Positions 57,119-64,000 of a stretch of 64,000 nt of DNA are shown here, in pieces (the stretch's first letter is position 1; every line of letters starts with the position of its first letter). This stretch comes from Comamonas aquatica NBRC 14918. Lineage in GTDB: Bacteria; Pseudomonadota; Gammaproteobacteria; Burkholderiales; Burkholderiaceae_C. Under the pieces are notes generated by a model. That model made no database searches and was not told where the DNA came from. It saw nothing but the letters and a program-made list of their open reading frames with translations. Both the position numbers and the translations under genes were made by a program. The stretch lies in contig NZ_BBJR01000021.1 of NCBI RefSeq assembly GCF_000739875.1, positions 1 to 64,000 of the forward strand. Reading direction: 5' to 3'.

Positions 57119-58018
57119 TCAGGGCGGCGCTGCAGAACTGAGGTCCAGCGCCTTGGCCACGCTGGCGGCCAGCAGCAGGATGGCGGACGTCACGTAAATC
57201 CACATCAGCACCACCACCAGCGACCCCGCCGCGCCATAGGCCGAGACCACGGCCGCCGTGGACAGGTACCAGGCCAGGGCCTGCTTGCTCAGCGTGAACA
57301 GCGCGGCCCCGACCACGGCGCCGCAGACCAGGTGGCGCAACGCCGGGCGGATCCCGGTACCCAGGCGCATCAGCCCCACGAACAGCACCGTGACCACGGC
57401 AAAGGACACGGCTTCGTTGAGCACGCTGATGAGCAGCCCCGGCGATGCCATGTCCAGCCAGGCGCCGGCCAGTTGGGTGAACAGCTTCAGCGCGGTGGAC
57501 AACAGCATGGTCACCAGCAGCAAGAAGCCCAGCACCAGCACATAGGCCAGCCCGCGCAGGCGCAGCGTGGCCAGCTTCCACCAGACTTTGCGCGGTGGCG
57601 GGGCATCGCTGCGCCCATAGCGCCACAGCTTGTCCAGGGCGTTCTGCAGTTCCACAAACACACCGGTGGCGCCCGACAGCAGCAGCACAAAGGCCACCAG
57701 CGATGCCAGCCGCCCCTCGGCGGGCCGCTGCGCGCTGGCCATGGCCGCCTGCACCACGCTGGCGCCGCGTTCGCCCATCACGCCGTGCACCTGCTCCAGC
57801 AAGGTGCTTTCGACCACGCTGCGGTCCATCCACCAGCCCAGCAGGCCGACCACCAGCAAGACCAGCGGCGACAGGCTGAGCAGGCCATAGAAGGTCATGG
57901 CCGCGCTCATGCGCAGGCCGTCGGCATCCAGCCACAGCCGCACGGCGTCGATCAACGGGGTGAAGGGGCGCGCCAGTCGTGCCGCGCCAGCTATCCAGCG
58001 AGAAAGTGCAAAGGCCAT
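57119..58018 (-). CDS. YihY/BrkB-family membrane protein
   Basis: A 299-residue inner-membrane protein with six predicted helices: [25 protein letters not shown] is the start of the conserved region, and later [16 protein letters not shown] and the pair [22 protein letters not shown]. Family proteins were once called ribonuclease BN by mistake; true function is unclear. I take the ATG at 58018 ([11 protein letters not shown]); an upstream frame adds a low-complexity tail. The stop abuts the garD remnant. Confidence 0.85.
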   Translation of the reverse strand: MAFALSRWIAGAARLARPFTPLIDAVRLWLDADGLRMSAAMTFYGLLSLSPLVLLVVGLLGWWMDRSVVESTLLEQVHGVMGERGASVVQAAMASAQRPAEGRLASLVAFVLLLSGATGVFVELQNALDKLWRYGRSDAPPPRKVWWKLATLRLRGLAYVLVLGFLLLVTMLLSTALKLFTQLAGAWLDMASPGLLISVLNEAVSFAVVTVLFVGLMRLGTGIRPALRHLVCGAVVGAALFTLSKQALAWYLSTAAVVSAYGAAGSLVVVLMWIYVTSAILLLAASVAKALDLSSAAPP

Positions 58019-58208
58019 GCCGGCGATTGTGACCGCCACCGTGGTCGGCCCCGTGTCAGCCCATGCCGTCGCCGCGCCCACGGGGTTGGCCTGCGCCGGT
58101 TTTTGGGGGCGCCCGGCGTGGACCAAAGCACGGCTGGCACCCTCTGCGCCACCCGCGTTTTCCCTGATCAACTACGCTGGCATTGGGCTGGGGCTTGTGT
58201 TTCACTGC

Positions 58209-58233
58209 GGGTTGCCACCTAAGGTGCAACCCG
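58209..58233 (+). promoter_or_regulatory. Leader hairpin upstream of the CoA-transferase gene
   Basis: GGGTTGCCACC and GGTGCAACCC pair with one bulged base around TAA; an A run, not a T run, follows, so it is not a terminator on this strand. It lies about 55 bases before the start codon and could stabilise or regulate the leader. Confidence 0.35.
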
Positions 58234-58288
58234 AAAAAAGACAACAAGGCGCACATGCAACGACAGTGCCGCCGTGGAGACCGCCCCT

Positions 58289-59851
58289 ATGCACACGACT
58301 TTCACCCACGCTTCCCCCGCGGACCGCGTGCTGTGCCCCGCCCTGCGCGAACGCATCATGACGGCCGACCAGGCAGCCAGCCTGATCCAGTCCGGCATGA
58401 CGCTGGGCATGAGCGGCTTCACGCCAGCCGGCGCCCCCAAGGCCGTGCCCCAGGCGCTGGCGCGCCGCATTGAAGAACAGAACGCGCAGGGCGGCAACTT
58501 CCGCATCAGCCTGTGGACGGGGGCCTCCACCTCGGCCGAGCTGGATGGCGCCCTGGCCAAGGTGCACGGCATCGAACGCCGCCTGCCCTACCAGTCCGAC
58601 CCGACGGTGCGCAAGGAGATCAACGACGGCCGCATGCAGTACGTCGACATCCACCTCTCGCACGTGGCGCAGTACGTGTGGTTCGGTTTTCTGGGCCACC
58701 TGGACGTGGCGGTGATCGAGGTGGCGGGCATCCTGCCCGACGGGCGCCTGATCCCCTCGACCTCGGTGGGCAACAACAAGACCTGGCTGGAGCAGGCCGA
58801 CAAGATCATCCTGGAAGTCAACAGCGCCCAGCCGGCCGAGCTGGAGGGCATGCACGACATCTACTACGGCGCCGCCGTACCGCCCAAGCGCAAGCCGATT
58901 CCCATGGAGCACCCGTTCGACCGGATTGGCGCCCCCTACCTGCACTGCGACCTGAGCAAGGTGATTGCCGTGGTGCCCACACAGCAGCGCGACAAGCTGG
59001 CCGGCTTCACGCCGCCCGATGCCGACTCGCAGCGCATTGCCCAGCACATCATTGACTTCCTGCAGCACGAGGTGCAAGTGGGCCGCCTGCCGCCCGAGTT
59101 GCTGCCCCTGCAGTCCGGTGTGGGCAACATCGCCAACGCCGTGCTGGCCGGCCTGAACCACGGCCCCTTCGACCACCTGAACGCCTACACCGAAGTGCTG
59201 CAGGACGGCATGCTGGACATGCTGGAATCCGGCAAGCTGGATACGGCCTCCACCACCTCACTGGCGCTCAGCCCCGCCGCCATGGAGCGCTTTCTGGCCA
59301 ACATCGAGTACTACCGCCAGCGCATCATCCTGCGCCCGCAGGAAATCTCGAACCACCCCGAACTGATCCGCCGCATGGGTTTGATTTCGATGAACGCGCT
59401 GATCGAGGCCGACATGTACGGCAACGTCAACAGCACGCACGTGATGGGCTCGTCCATCATGAACGGCATCGGCGGCAGCGGCGACTTTGCGCGCAACGCC
59501 TACCTGTCCATCTTCATGACGCCGTCCATGGCCAAGGGCGGCAAGATCAGCTGCATCGTGCCCATGGTGTCCCACGTGGACCACACCGAGCACGATGTGC
59601 AGGTCATCGTCACCGAGCAGGGCCTGGCCGATCTGCGCGGTCTGGCGCCGGTGCAGCGCGCGCGCTTGATCATCGAGAAATGCGTGCACCCCGACTACCA
59701 GGCCGCGATGACCGACTACCTGGAACGCGCGCTGCGCGAGGCGCCGGGCAAGCACACGCCGCACCTGCTGGACGAAGCCTACGCCTGGCACCAGCGCTAC
59801 CTGAAGACCGGCAGCATGCACGCGCCCGCCCCGATCCTGCGCGCCGCCTGA
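58289..59851 (+). CDS. Acetyl-CoA hydrolase/succinyl-CoA:acetate CoA-transferase family protein
   Basis: A 520-residue enzyme. The region ISLWTGASTSAELDGAL and the HSA-like EVNSAQPAELEGMHDIYYG motif fit the Cat1/AarC/ScpC group that moves CoA between succinyl-, acetyl- or propionyl-CoA and acids. The catalytic Glu is probably in VTEQGLADLRG near the C-terminus, with the CoA-binding GSGGSGDF nearby (as GIGGSGDFARN). ATG at 58289 has GGAGA 9 bases upstream, and a GTG five codons earlier is less likely. Exact substrate undecided. Confidence 0.9.
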   Translation: MHTTFTHASPADRVLCPALRERIMTADQAASLIQSGMTLGMSGFTPAGAPKAVPQALARRIEEQNAQGGNFRISLWTGASTSAELDGALAKVHGIERRLPYQSDPTVRKEINDGRMQYVDIHLSHVAQYVWFGFLGHLDVAVIEVAGILPDGRLIPSTSVGNNKTWLEQADKIILEVNSAQPAELEGMHDIYYGAAVPPKRKPIPMEHPFDRIGAPYLHCDLSKVIAVVPTQQRDKLAGFTPPDADSQRIAQHIIDFLQHEVQVGRLPPELLPLQSGVGNIANAVLAGLNHGPFDHLNAYTEVLQDGMLDMLESGKLDTASTTSLALSPAAMERFLANIEYYRQRIILRPQEISNHPELIRRMGLISMNALIEADMYGNVNSTHVMGSSIMNGIGGSGDFARNAYLSIFMTPSMAKGGKISCIVPMVSHVDHTEHDVQVIVTEQGLADLRGLAPVQRARLIIEKCVHPDYQAAMTDYLERALREAPGKHTPHLLDEAYAWHQRYLKTGSMHAPAPILRAA

Positions 59852-59883
59852 GTGGCAACGCCACGCAATTCAGCACCTCATTG

Positions 59884-59926
59884 GCTTCTAGCGCTTGCCC
59901 CATCAGCGCTAGAAGCTATATTTTTA
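59884..59926. repeat. Dispersed AGCGCTTG repeat, perfect copy
   Basis: GCTTCTAGCGCT (59884-59895) pairs with AGCGCTAGAAGC (59905-59916) without mismatch; loop TGCCCCATC. T run after (59919-59925). Probably ends the CoA-transferase transcript and, on the other strand, overlaps the lrgB stop. Confidence 0.8.
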
Positions 59927-60619
59927 GAAGAATATATTCCGCACCCAGGGCGCCGCCAGCACATTCACGGCGCCGGCAATCATCATCACCAGCGAGGCCA
60001 CCACGGCCTGCACCTCGCCGAACTGGCGCGCCTTGGCCACACCGCTGCCGTGGGCCGCACCGCCGAAGATGGCCCCGGCCGCCAGCTTGCTGCGCACGCG
60101 CGGCAGCAGGCGCAGCACGGTCTCGCCCATCAGCATGCCGCTGACGCCGGTCAGCAGCACGAACAGCGCCGCCAGATCGGTGGGGCCGCCCAGCACCTTC
60201 TCGGCCTCGATGGCGAAGGGCGTGGTGACGGAGCGCACGGCCAGGCCCTTTTGCAGTGCTTCGGACAGGCCGAACAGATCGGCAAACGCGATGGTGGTGG
60301 CGATGGACACCGTGCTGGCCACCAGCACGCCGGTGGCGATCGACATCCAGTGCTTGCGCAGCAGCTGGCGGTGTTCGTGCAGCGGCAGCGCAAACGCCAC
60401 CGTGGTCGGCCCCAGCAGCCACACCAGCCAGTGCGTCTGGGCGATGTACTGCGGGTAGCTGACCCGGGTCAGCAGGGCCAGGCCGATCAGCACCATGGGC
60501 GTGGCGACGATGGGCATCAGCAGCGGGTGCGGGTGCTGGCGGTACAGGCGCTTGTTGAACGCGTAGCAGGCCACGGTGGCCAGCAAGGACAGCACGCCGA
60601 TGACTTCGTTCGACAGCAT
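59924..60619 (-). CDS. lrgB: LrgB-family membrane protein
   Basis: A 231-residue polytopic protein with seven hydrophobic helices; PFAIEAEKVLGGPTDLAALFVLLTGVSG is a conserved core of the LrgB/CidB family. These are antiholin-like proteins that pair with CidA/LrgA-type holins and are tied to murein hydrolase control, programmed lysis, or export of pyruvate/glycolate-like acids. It follows the LrgA/CidA-type gene by three bases, so both are cotranscribed. Confidence 0.88.
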   Translation of the reverse strand: MLSNEVIGVLSLLATVACYAFNKRLYRQHPHPLLMPIVATPMVLIGLALLTRVSYPQYIAQTHWLVWLLGPTTVAFALPLHEHRQLLRKHWMSIATGVLVASTVSIATTIAFADLFGLSEALQKGLAVRSVTTPFAIEAEKVLGGPTDLAALFVLLTGVSGMLMGETVLRLLPRVRSKLAAGAIFGGAAHGSGVAKARQFGEVQAVVASLVMMIAGAVNVLAAPWVRNIFF

Positions 60620-60622
60620 GGC

Positions 60623-61090
60623 TCAGCCCCTCCCTGGCGCGCTGGTCTCGCGCGAGGACCGGCGCCGCGCCAGCCACAGCTCGAAACGGTAGACCCGGTC
60701 CACGGCCAGGGCGGTCGCGGCCATCACGCAGGCGGTGCTGGTGACGATGACCGCCAGGATGCGCAGGCCCTGGTGGCGGATCAGGTCGGGGTATTCGGTG
60801 ACCACCAGCATGGCGGGCACAAAGAACAGCAGCATCTCGGCCAGCAGCCAGTTGGTGCCGCTTTGCAGCCAGCGGGCCTGGACCAGGCCGGTGAACAGGC
60901 CCACGGCCAGCAGGCCGAAGCCGATCAGGCCGGCCGGCATGCCCCAGCCAAAGTGCTGGCGCAGCACGTCCATGCTCACCCAGATGGCGCTGAGCAGGCC
61001 CACCTGCAGCACCCCCTTGGCCAGCGGCCAGGCACGCTGCGCGGCACGGGCGGTGAAGGGTTGGGCGGACAGGAACGAAAACTTTGACAT
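60623..61090 (-). CDS. cidA: CidA/LrgA-family holin-like protein
   Basis: A 155-residue protein with four predicted membrane helices: LAKGVLQVGLLSAIWVSMDVL, PAGLIGFGLLAVGLFTGLV, WLLAEMLLFFVPAMLVV and ILAVIVTSTACVMAATALAV. It fits CidA/LrgA, the holin-like partner of LrgB. Start ATG at 61090. Divergent from a LysR gene (as with CidR in other species) which likely controls it. Confidence 0.88.
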   Translation of the reverse strand: MSKFSFLSAQPFTARAAQRAWPLAKGVLQVGLLSAIWVSMDVLRQHFGWGMPAGLIGFGLLAVGLFTGLVQARWLQSGTNWLLAEMLLFFVPAMLVVTEYPDLIRHQGLRILAVIVTSTACVMAATALAVDRVYRFELWLARRRSSRETSAPGRG

Positions 61091-61116
61091 GGCGCAAAGT
61101 CTAGGGTTTACCCATA

Positions 61117-61133
61117 TATTCGTAAAATGAATA
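61117..61133. promoter_or_regulatory. LysR-type operator in the cidA-LysR intergenic region
   Basis: TATTC-N7-GAATA is a perfect dyad containing the T-N11-A motif typical of LysR-family boxes. It lies midway between the divergent starts, so it probably serves the LysR gene and the cidA-lrgB operon. Confidence 0.6.
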
Positions 61134-61167
61134 ATTCCCATCAAAGCGATGCCATAAAGGAATCCCT

Positions 61168-62079
61168 ATGGACCTGCGTGCCCTGCGCTATTTCATCGAG
61201 GTCGTGCGCCAGAACGGCTTCACCCGCGCGGCCGAGACGCTGCATGTGACCCAGCCGACCATCAGCAAGATGGTCAAGGCGCTGGAGGACGAACTGGGCG
61301 GCCCGCTGCTGCTGCGCGAGGGCCGGGGAGTGCAGCTGACCGACGCCGGCCAGGTGGTCCATGACCGCGGTCTGGAAATGCTGGAGCAGGCCCGGCTGCT
61401 GCGCCAGCAGGTGGCCGAGGTGGACGACATCACGCGCGGCGAACTGTCGGTGGGCATCATGCCCACCGCCGGCCACTACATGGCGCCGGTGATCGCCCGG
61501 TTCCAGCAGCGTTTTCCGGGCGTGAACCTGCAGGTCAACGAACAGGGCGCGCGCGCCCACTACCAGATGATCCAGGAAGGCCAGCTGGACCTGGCGCTGG
61601 GCCTGTTCGATGCGCCCGACCCGGCGGTGGAACGCTACACCGTGGCGCGCCAGACCACGCGCGTGGTGCTGCCCGCGCACCGCGTGACCGACCCCAACCT
61701 GCCGATGCGCTGGCAGGACCTGCGCGAGCTGCCGCTGGTGCTCTACACCTCGGACTTCGCGTTGCACGAGCATGTGTTGCAGCAGTGCGCGGCGGCGGGC
61801 TTCACGCCCCGGGTCACGCTGCAGACCCGCTACTGGGACTTCATCGGCCACCTGGTGGCCGCCGACGTGGGCGTGGCCGTGATGTTCGAGCACGTCATCG
61901 CCCAGTACGACCCGCAGCGCGTGGCCAGCCGCCCGCTGGTCGGCCCGGCGATCACCTGGGACGTGGCCCTGATGTGGCGGCCGGGTTATCTGTCACGCGC
62001 CGCCCGGGCCTGGCTGGACTGCGTGCGCGAGGTCTATCCGCCCGCGGATGGCCACGCCCCAGTCACAGAAAAAACATAG
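61168..62079 (+). CDS. LysR-family regulator (CidR-like)
   Basis: A 303-residue regulator. The winged helix starts MDLRALRYFIEVVRQNGFTRAAETLHVTQPTIS; a periplasmic-binding-like effector domain follows. By position it matches CidR, which activates cid genes in response to carbon overflow. Ends just before a repeat copy (62068-62119). Confidence 0.9.
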   Translation: MDLRALRYFIEVVRQNGFTRAAETLHVTQPTISKMVKALEDELGGPLLLREGRGVQLTDAGQVVHDRGLEMLEQARLLRQQVAEVDDITRGELSVGIMPTAGHYMAPVIARFQQRFPGVNLQVNEQGARAHYQMIQEGQLDLALGLFDAPDPAVERYTVARQTTRVVLPAHRVTDPNLPMRWQDLRELPLVLYTSDFALHEHVLQQCAAAGFTPRVTLQTRYWDFIGHLVAADVGVAVMFEHVIAQYDPQRVASRPLVGPAITWDVALMWRPGYLSRAARAWLDCVREVYPPADGHAPVTEKT

Positions 62080-62119
62080 CTGCCCGCGCAGGCAGGGCAA
62101 GCGATACAGCCTGTTTTGA
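62068..62119. repeat. Dispersed AGCGCTTG repeat
   Basis: AAAAAACATAGCTGCCCGCGCAGGC on the left and GGGCAAGCGATACAGCC on the right. It lies between the convergent LysR and argE genes, overlapping the LysR stop, with A/T runs at both ends and could terminate both. Confidence 0.65.
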
Positions 62120-62129
62120 CTTCAACTCG

Positions 62130-63290
62130 TTAGAGCGACTGCGCCAGCTTGCGCAGGAACTGCTCGCAGCGCGCCAGCTGCGCCAGCTCCACGTATTCGT
62201 TGGCCTTGTGCGCCTCGGTGATGGCGCCGGGGCCGCAGACCACACTGGGAATGCCGGCCTGCTGGAACAGGCCCGCCTCGGTGGCGTAGGCCACCTTGCG
62301 CTTCTCGCGGTCGCCGGTCAGCGCCTGCACCAGGACGTTGATGGCCTCGGTGTCGGCGCTGTCGAAGGACGGTGCGCCGGCCAGCGACTCGAACTCGATG
62401 CGCGCCTCGGCAAACTCGCGGCGCATGCGCGGCAGCAGCTCCTGCTGCACATAGGCCTCCACCTGGGCCTGGATGTCGTCGGGCGCCATGCCGGGCAGGT
62501 TGCGGAATTCGTAGGCGAACTCGCAGTGCTCGGGGATGGTGTTGACCGCAATCCCGCCGCTGATGCGGTTGGTGGTCATGGTGGTGTAGGGCACGTCGAA
62601 GAACGGGTCGTACGGCCCCTGGGCCTTGAAGGCCTCGGCCAGGTCGCGGATGCGGCAGATCAGGCGCGCCGCGTATTCGATGGCGTTGCTGCCGCTGGGC
62701 GTCAGCGAGGAATGCGCCGCCTTGCCATGCACCTTGCAGCGCCACACGTTGATGCCCTTGTGCGCCACCACGGGCTGCATGCTGGTGGGCTCGCCCACGA
62801 TGCAGCCGTCCAAGCGCTGGCCCTGCAGCTTCAGCTGCTCCAGCATCACGGGCGCGCCGATGCAGCCCACCTCCTCGTCGTACGACAGGGCAAAGTGCAG
62901 CGGCTTGCGCCGCGGCATGGCCAGGAACTCGGGCACCAGGGCCAGCCCGGCGGCGATGAAACCCTTCATGTCGCAGGTGCCGCGCCCATACAGGCGGCCG
63001 TCGCGCTCGGTCAGCGCGAACGGGTCGGTGTCCCACTGCTGGCCATCGACCGGCACCACGTCGGTGTGGCCCGACAGCACGATGCCGCCCTGGGTGCCGC
63101 CATCCTGGGCCGGCAGCGTGGCGAACAGGTTGGACTTGGCGCCGTCGGGCGACTTGAACAGCTGCACCGGCACGCCGTGCGCGGCCAGCGCATCGCGCAC
63201 ATGCTCGATCAGGTGCAGGTTGGAGTTGCGGCTGGTGGTGTCGAAGGCCACCAGGGTCTGCAGCCAGTTGCGGGTGTGGGGTGTGGTCAT
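62130..63290 (-). CDS. argE: Acetylornithine deacetylase
   Basis: A 386-residue zinc peptidase-like enzyme that removes the acetyl group from N-acetylornithine in arginine synthesis. Metal ligands: His in SGHTDVVP, Asp in YGRGTCDMKGF, Glu-Glu in SYDEEVGCIGA, and a later acidic residue. The dimerisation domain lies about 180-290. Start ATG at 63290. Related M20 enzymes (dapE, carboxypeptidase) exist, but the motifs and length favour argE. Confidence 0.9.
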   Translation of the reverse strand: MTTPHTRNWLQTLVAFDTTSRNSNLHLIEHVRDALAAHGVPVQLFKSPDGAKSNLFATLPAQDGGTQGGIVLSGHTDVVPVDGQQWDTDPFALTERDGRLYGRGTCDMKGFIAAGLALVPEFLAMPRRKPLHFALSYDEEVGCIGAPVMLEQLKLQGQRLDGCIVGEPTSMQPVVAHKGINVWRCKVHGKAAHSSLTPSGSNAIEYAARLICRIRDLAEAFKAQGPYDPFFDVPYTTMTTNRISGGIAVNTIPEHCEFAYEFRNLPGMAPDDIQAQVEAYVQQELLPRMRREFAEARIEFESLAGAPSFDSADTEAINVLVQALTGDREKRKVAYATEAGLFQQAGIPSVVCGPGAITEAHKANEYVELAQLARCEQFLRKLAQSL

Positions 63291-63821
63291 GGAAAGGTCG
63301 CTCGGCAATCCGCCCGGGCGCACCGCGCCGGGCCTCACGGCGAGTGTACGGTGCAGCCCGGCTGTGCCGGCGGCCCGGGCGGCCATCGCCCCTGCACCCG
63401 GCGTGGCAAACCCCGCCCCTTGGCGGACTGTTGCCCAGATGGCCCGCCATCCTGTTAAGCTGGCGCCCGTTGTTTTCTGCCGATGGAGCGATGGCAGACA
63501 ATGGTTGCCCGGCGGCATCGCTCCGCTCTTTTGAACAGGCCCCACACCGCAAGCCAGCAGTCCGCGCACGTGGGCTGGGCTTGGAAAGTCCCGTATGACT
63601 GACATTCACATGCCGTTGCGCGTGGATGGGCCTGCCCTGGTGCAGCGCCGCTGACCCCCTGGCCCCGCCACTGCCTGCATCCATGCCTGCGTCCAACGCA
63701 CCCCTTTTCCCCGTGTGCTGGCACACCACCGCCGGTGGTACCCTGCACCGCGCCTGCTGGTCCTGGCAGCGCGGTCCACGGCCAGCAGACACCCCCCGTT
63801 TCAGACCCTGAAGGCTTGCTT
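63291..63821. other. Intergenic region with a 9-bp stem-loop, no gene seen
   Basis: Holds GGAGCGATG (63485-63493) paired perfectly with CATCGCTCC (63516-63524) around a 22-base loop, followed by a GCTCTTTTGAAC stretch. This could be a small RNA or a leader for a gene that begins at 63822. Frames on both strands have no ribosome binding sites that I trust. Confidence 0.45.
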
Positions 63822-64000
63822 ATGCGCGTCCTCAACCCCTCTGTCCCGCACATCGAGAAAGTGCACAACTGCCAGCAGGCCTACGTCCTGCGCACCCGCC
63901 ACTGGACGGGCAACAACCTGTGGAGCCCGCACCCGGTGCTGGAGGCCCAGCTGCTCGACATGGAGACGCCCCTGTGGCCCCAGCTTGAAGAACTGCTGCA
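63822..64000 (+). CDS. Hypothetical protein, 3' end beyond the window
   Basis: ATG at 63822 starts a frame open to the window end (59 codons seen: MRVLNPSVPHIEKVHNCQQA...). The segment TRHWTGNNLWSPHPVLEAQLLDMETPLWPQLEEL has an aromatic/charged pattern but no motif that I can name. No Shine-Dalgarno is obvious (a weak AAGG about 9 bases upstream). Confidence 0.55.
   Translation, partial: MRVLNPSVPHIEKVHNCQQAYVLRTRHWTGNNLWSPHPVLEAQLLDMETPLWPQLEELL

Noticed and set aside
56883-57935. A 350-codon open frame that includes the garD remnant
   Set aside because: Only its last 75 or so codons resemble garD; the rest lies antiphase to the real YihY gene and reads as nonsense.

Overview
This 64 kb window looks like chromosome from a high-GC betaproteobacterium, most likely family Comamonadaceae (Burkholderiales). 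The evidence is indirect: strong G/C bias at third codon positions, a Bug/TctC solute receptor, two branched-chain amino-acid-type (Liv) ABC transporters, many LysR regulators, and many short palindromic repeats built on an AGCGCTTG core. I cannot name genus or species. I see no tRNA, rRNA, CRISPR array, transposase or integrase.

Layout, left to right. Bases 1-1145 hold the cut-off end of an AT-rich gene of foreign composition, then repeat-rich spacer. 1146-10335 carries a Bug receptor, a YdjM-type membrane protein, a DUF817 membrane protein, a GNAT acetyltransferase, serA and a chemoreceptor with a C-terminal CheR-tethering tail. 10336-14209 has a degenerate GGDEF membrane protein, a 78-residue protein, a DUF4124 protein, pyrE and an exonuclease III gene; the start codons of the last two overlap head to head. 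14198-18101 is a minus-strand LPS locus (three glycosyltransferases, an O-antigen-ligase-like protein, a CHCC zinc-finger protein). Its distal genes are clearly poorer in GC. 18193-24448 holds radA, alr, lplT, an EamA exporter and a glutathione peroxidase.

24609-29154 is a compact plus-strand operon of five genes. It encodes a Ycf46-type AAA+ ATPase preceded by four proteins I cannot assign: a coiled-coil/membrane protein, a 58-residue Pro/Ala-rich microprotein translationally coupled to a helical protein, and a leading small protein. This is the best candidate here for an undescribed system.

29170-36161 has a ProQ/FinO RNA chaperone, glcF and glcE (no glcD beside them), and glnK-amtB behind a textbook NtrC site plus sigma-54 promoter, diverging from a yifB/comM gene. 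36223-43444 is a mix of LysR genes, an MFS exporter, a GST, lipoproteins, a permuted NlpC/P60 protein and an SDR. 43458-48177 is a Liv ABC transporter whose two permeases are fused into one protein. An fpr gene, an IclR regulator and an SDR follow, and then a second, conventional Liv transporter (51294-55929). 56227-64000 carries a YqcC protein, a decayed galactarate-dehydratase gene, a YihY/BrkB membrane protein, an acyl-CoA:carboxylate CoA-transferase, a CidA/LrgB pair with its divergent LysR regulator, argE and one cut-off gene.

Functionally the window is mostly core metabolism and nutrient uptake: nitrogen sensing and ammonium import, amino-acid import, glycolate oxidation, serine, pyrimidine and arginine synthesis. 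Envelope building makes up most of the rest. Accessory features are the foreign AT-rich gene, the low-GC LPS genes, the AAA operon, the decayed garD and the dispersed repeats.
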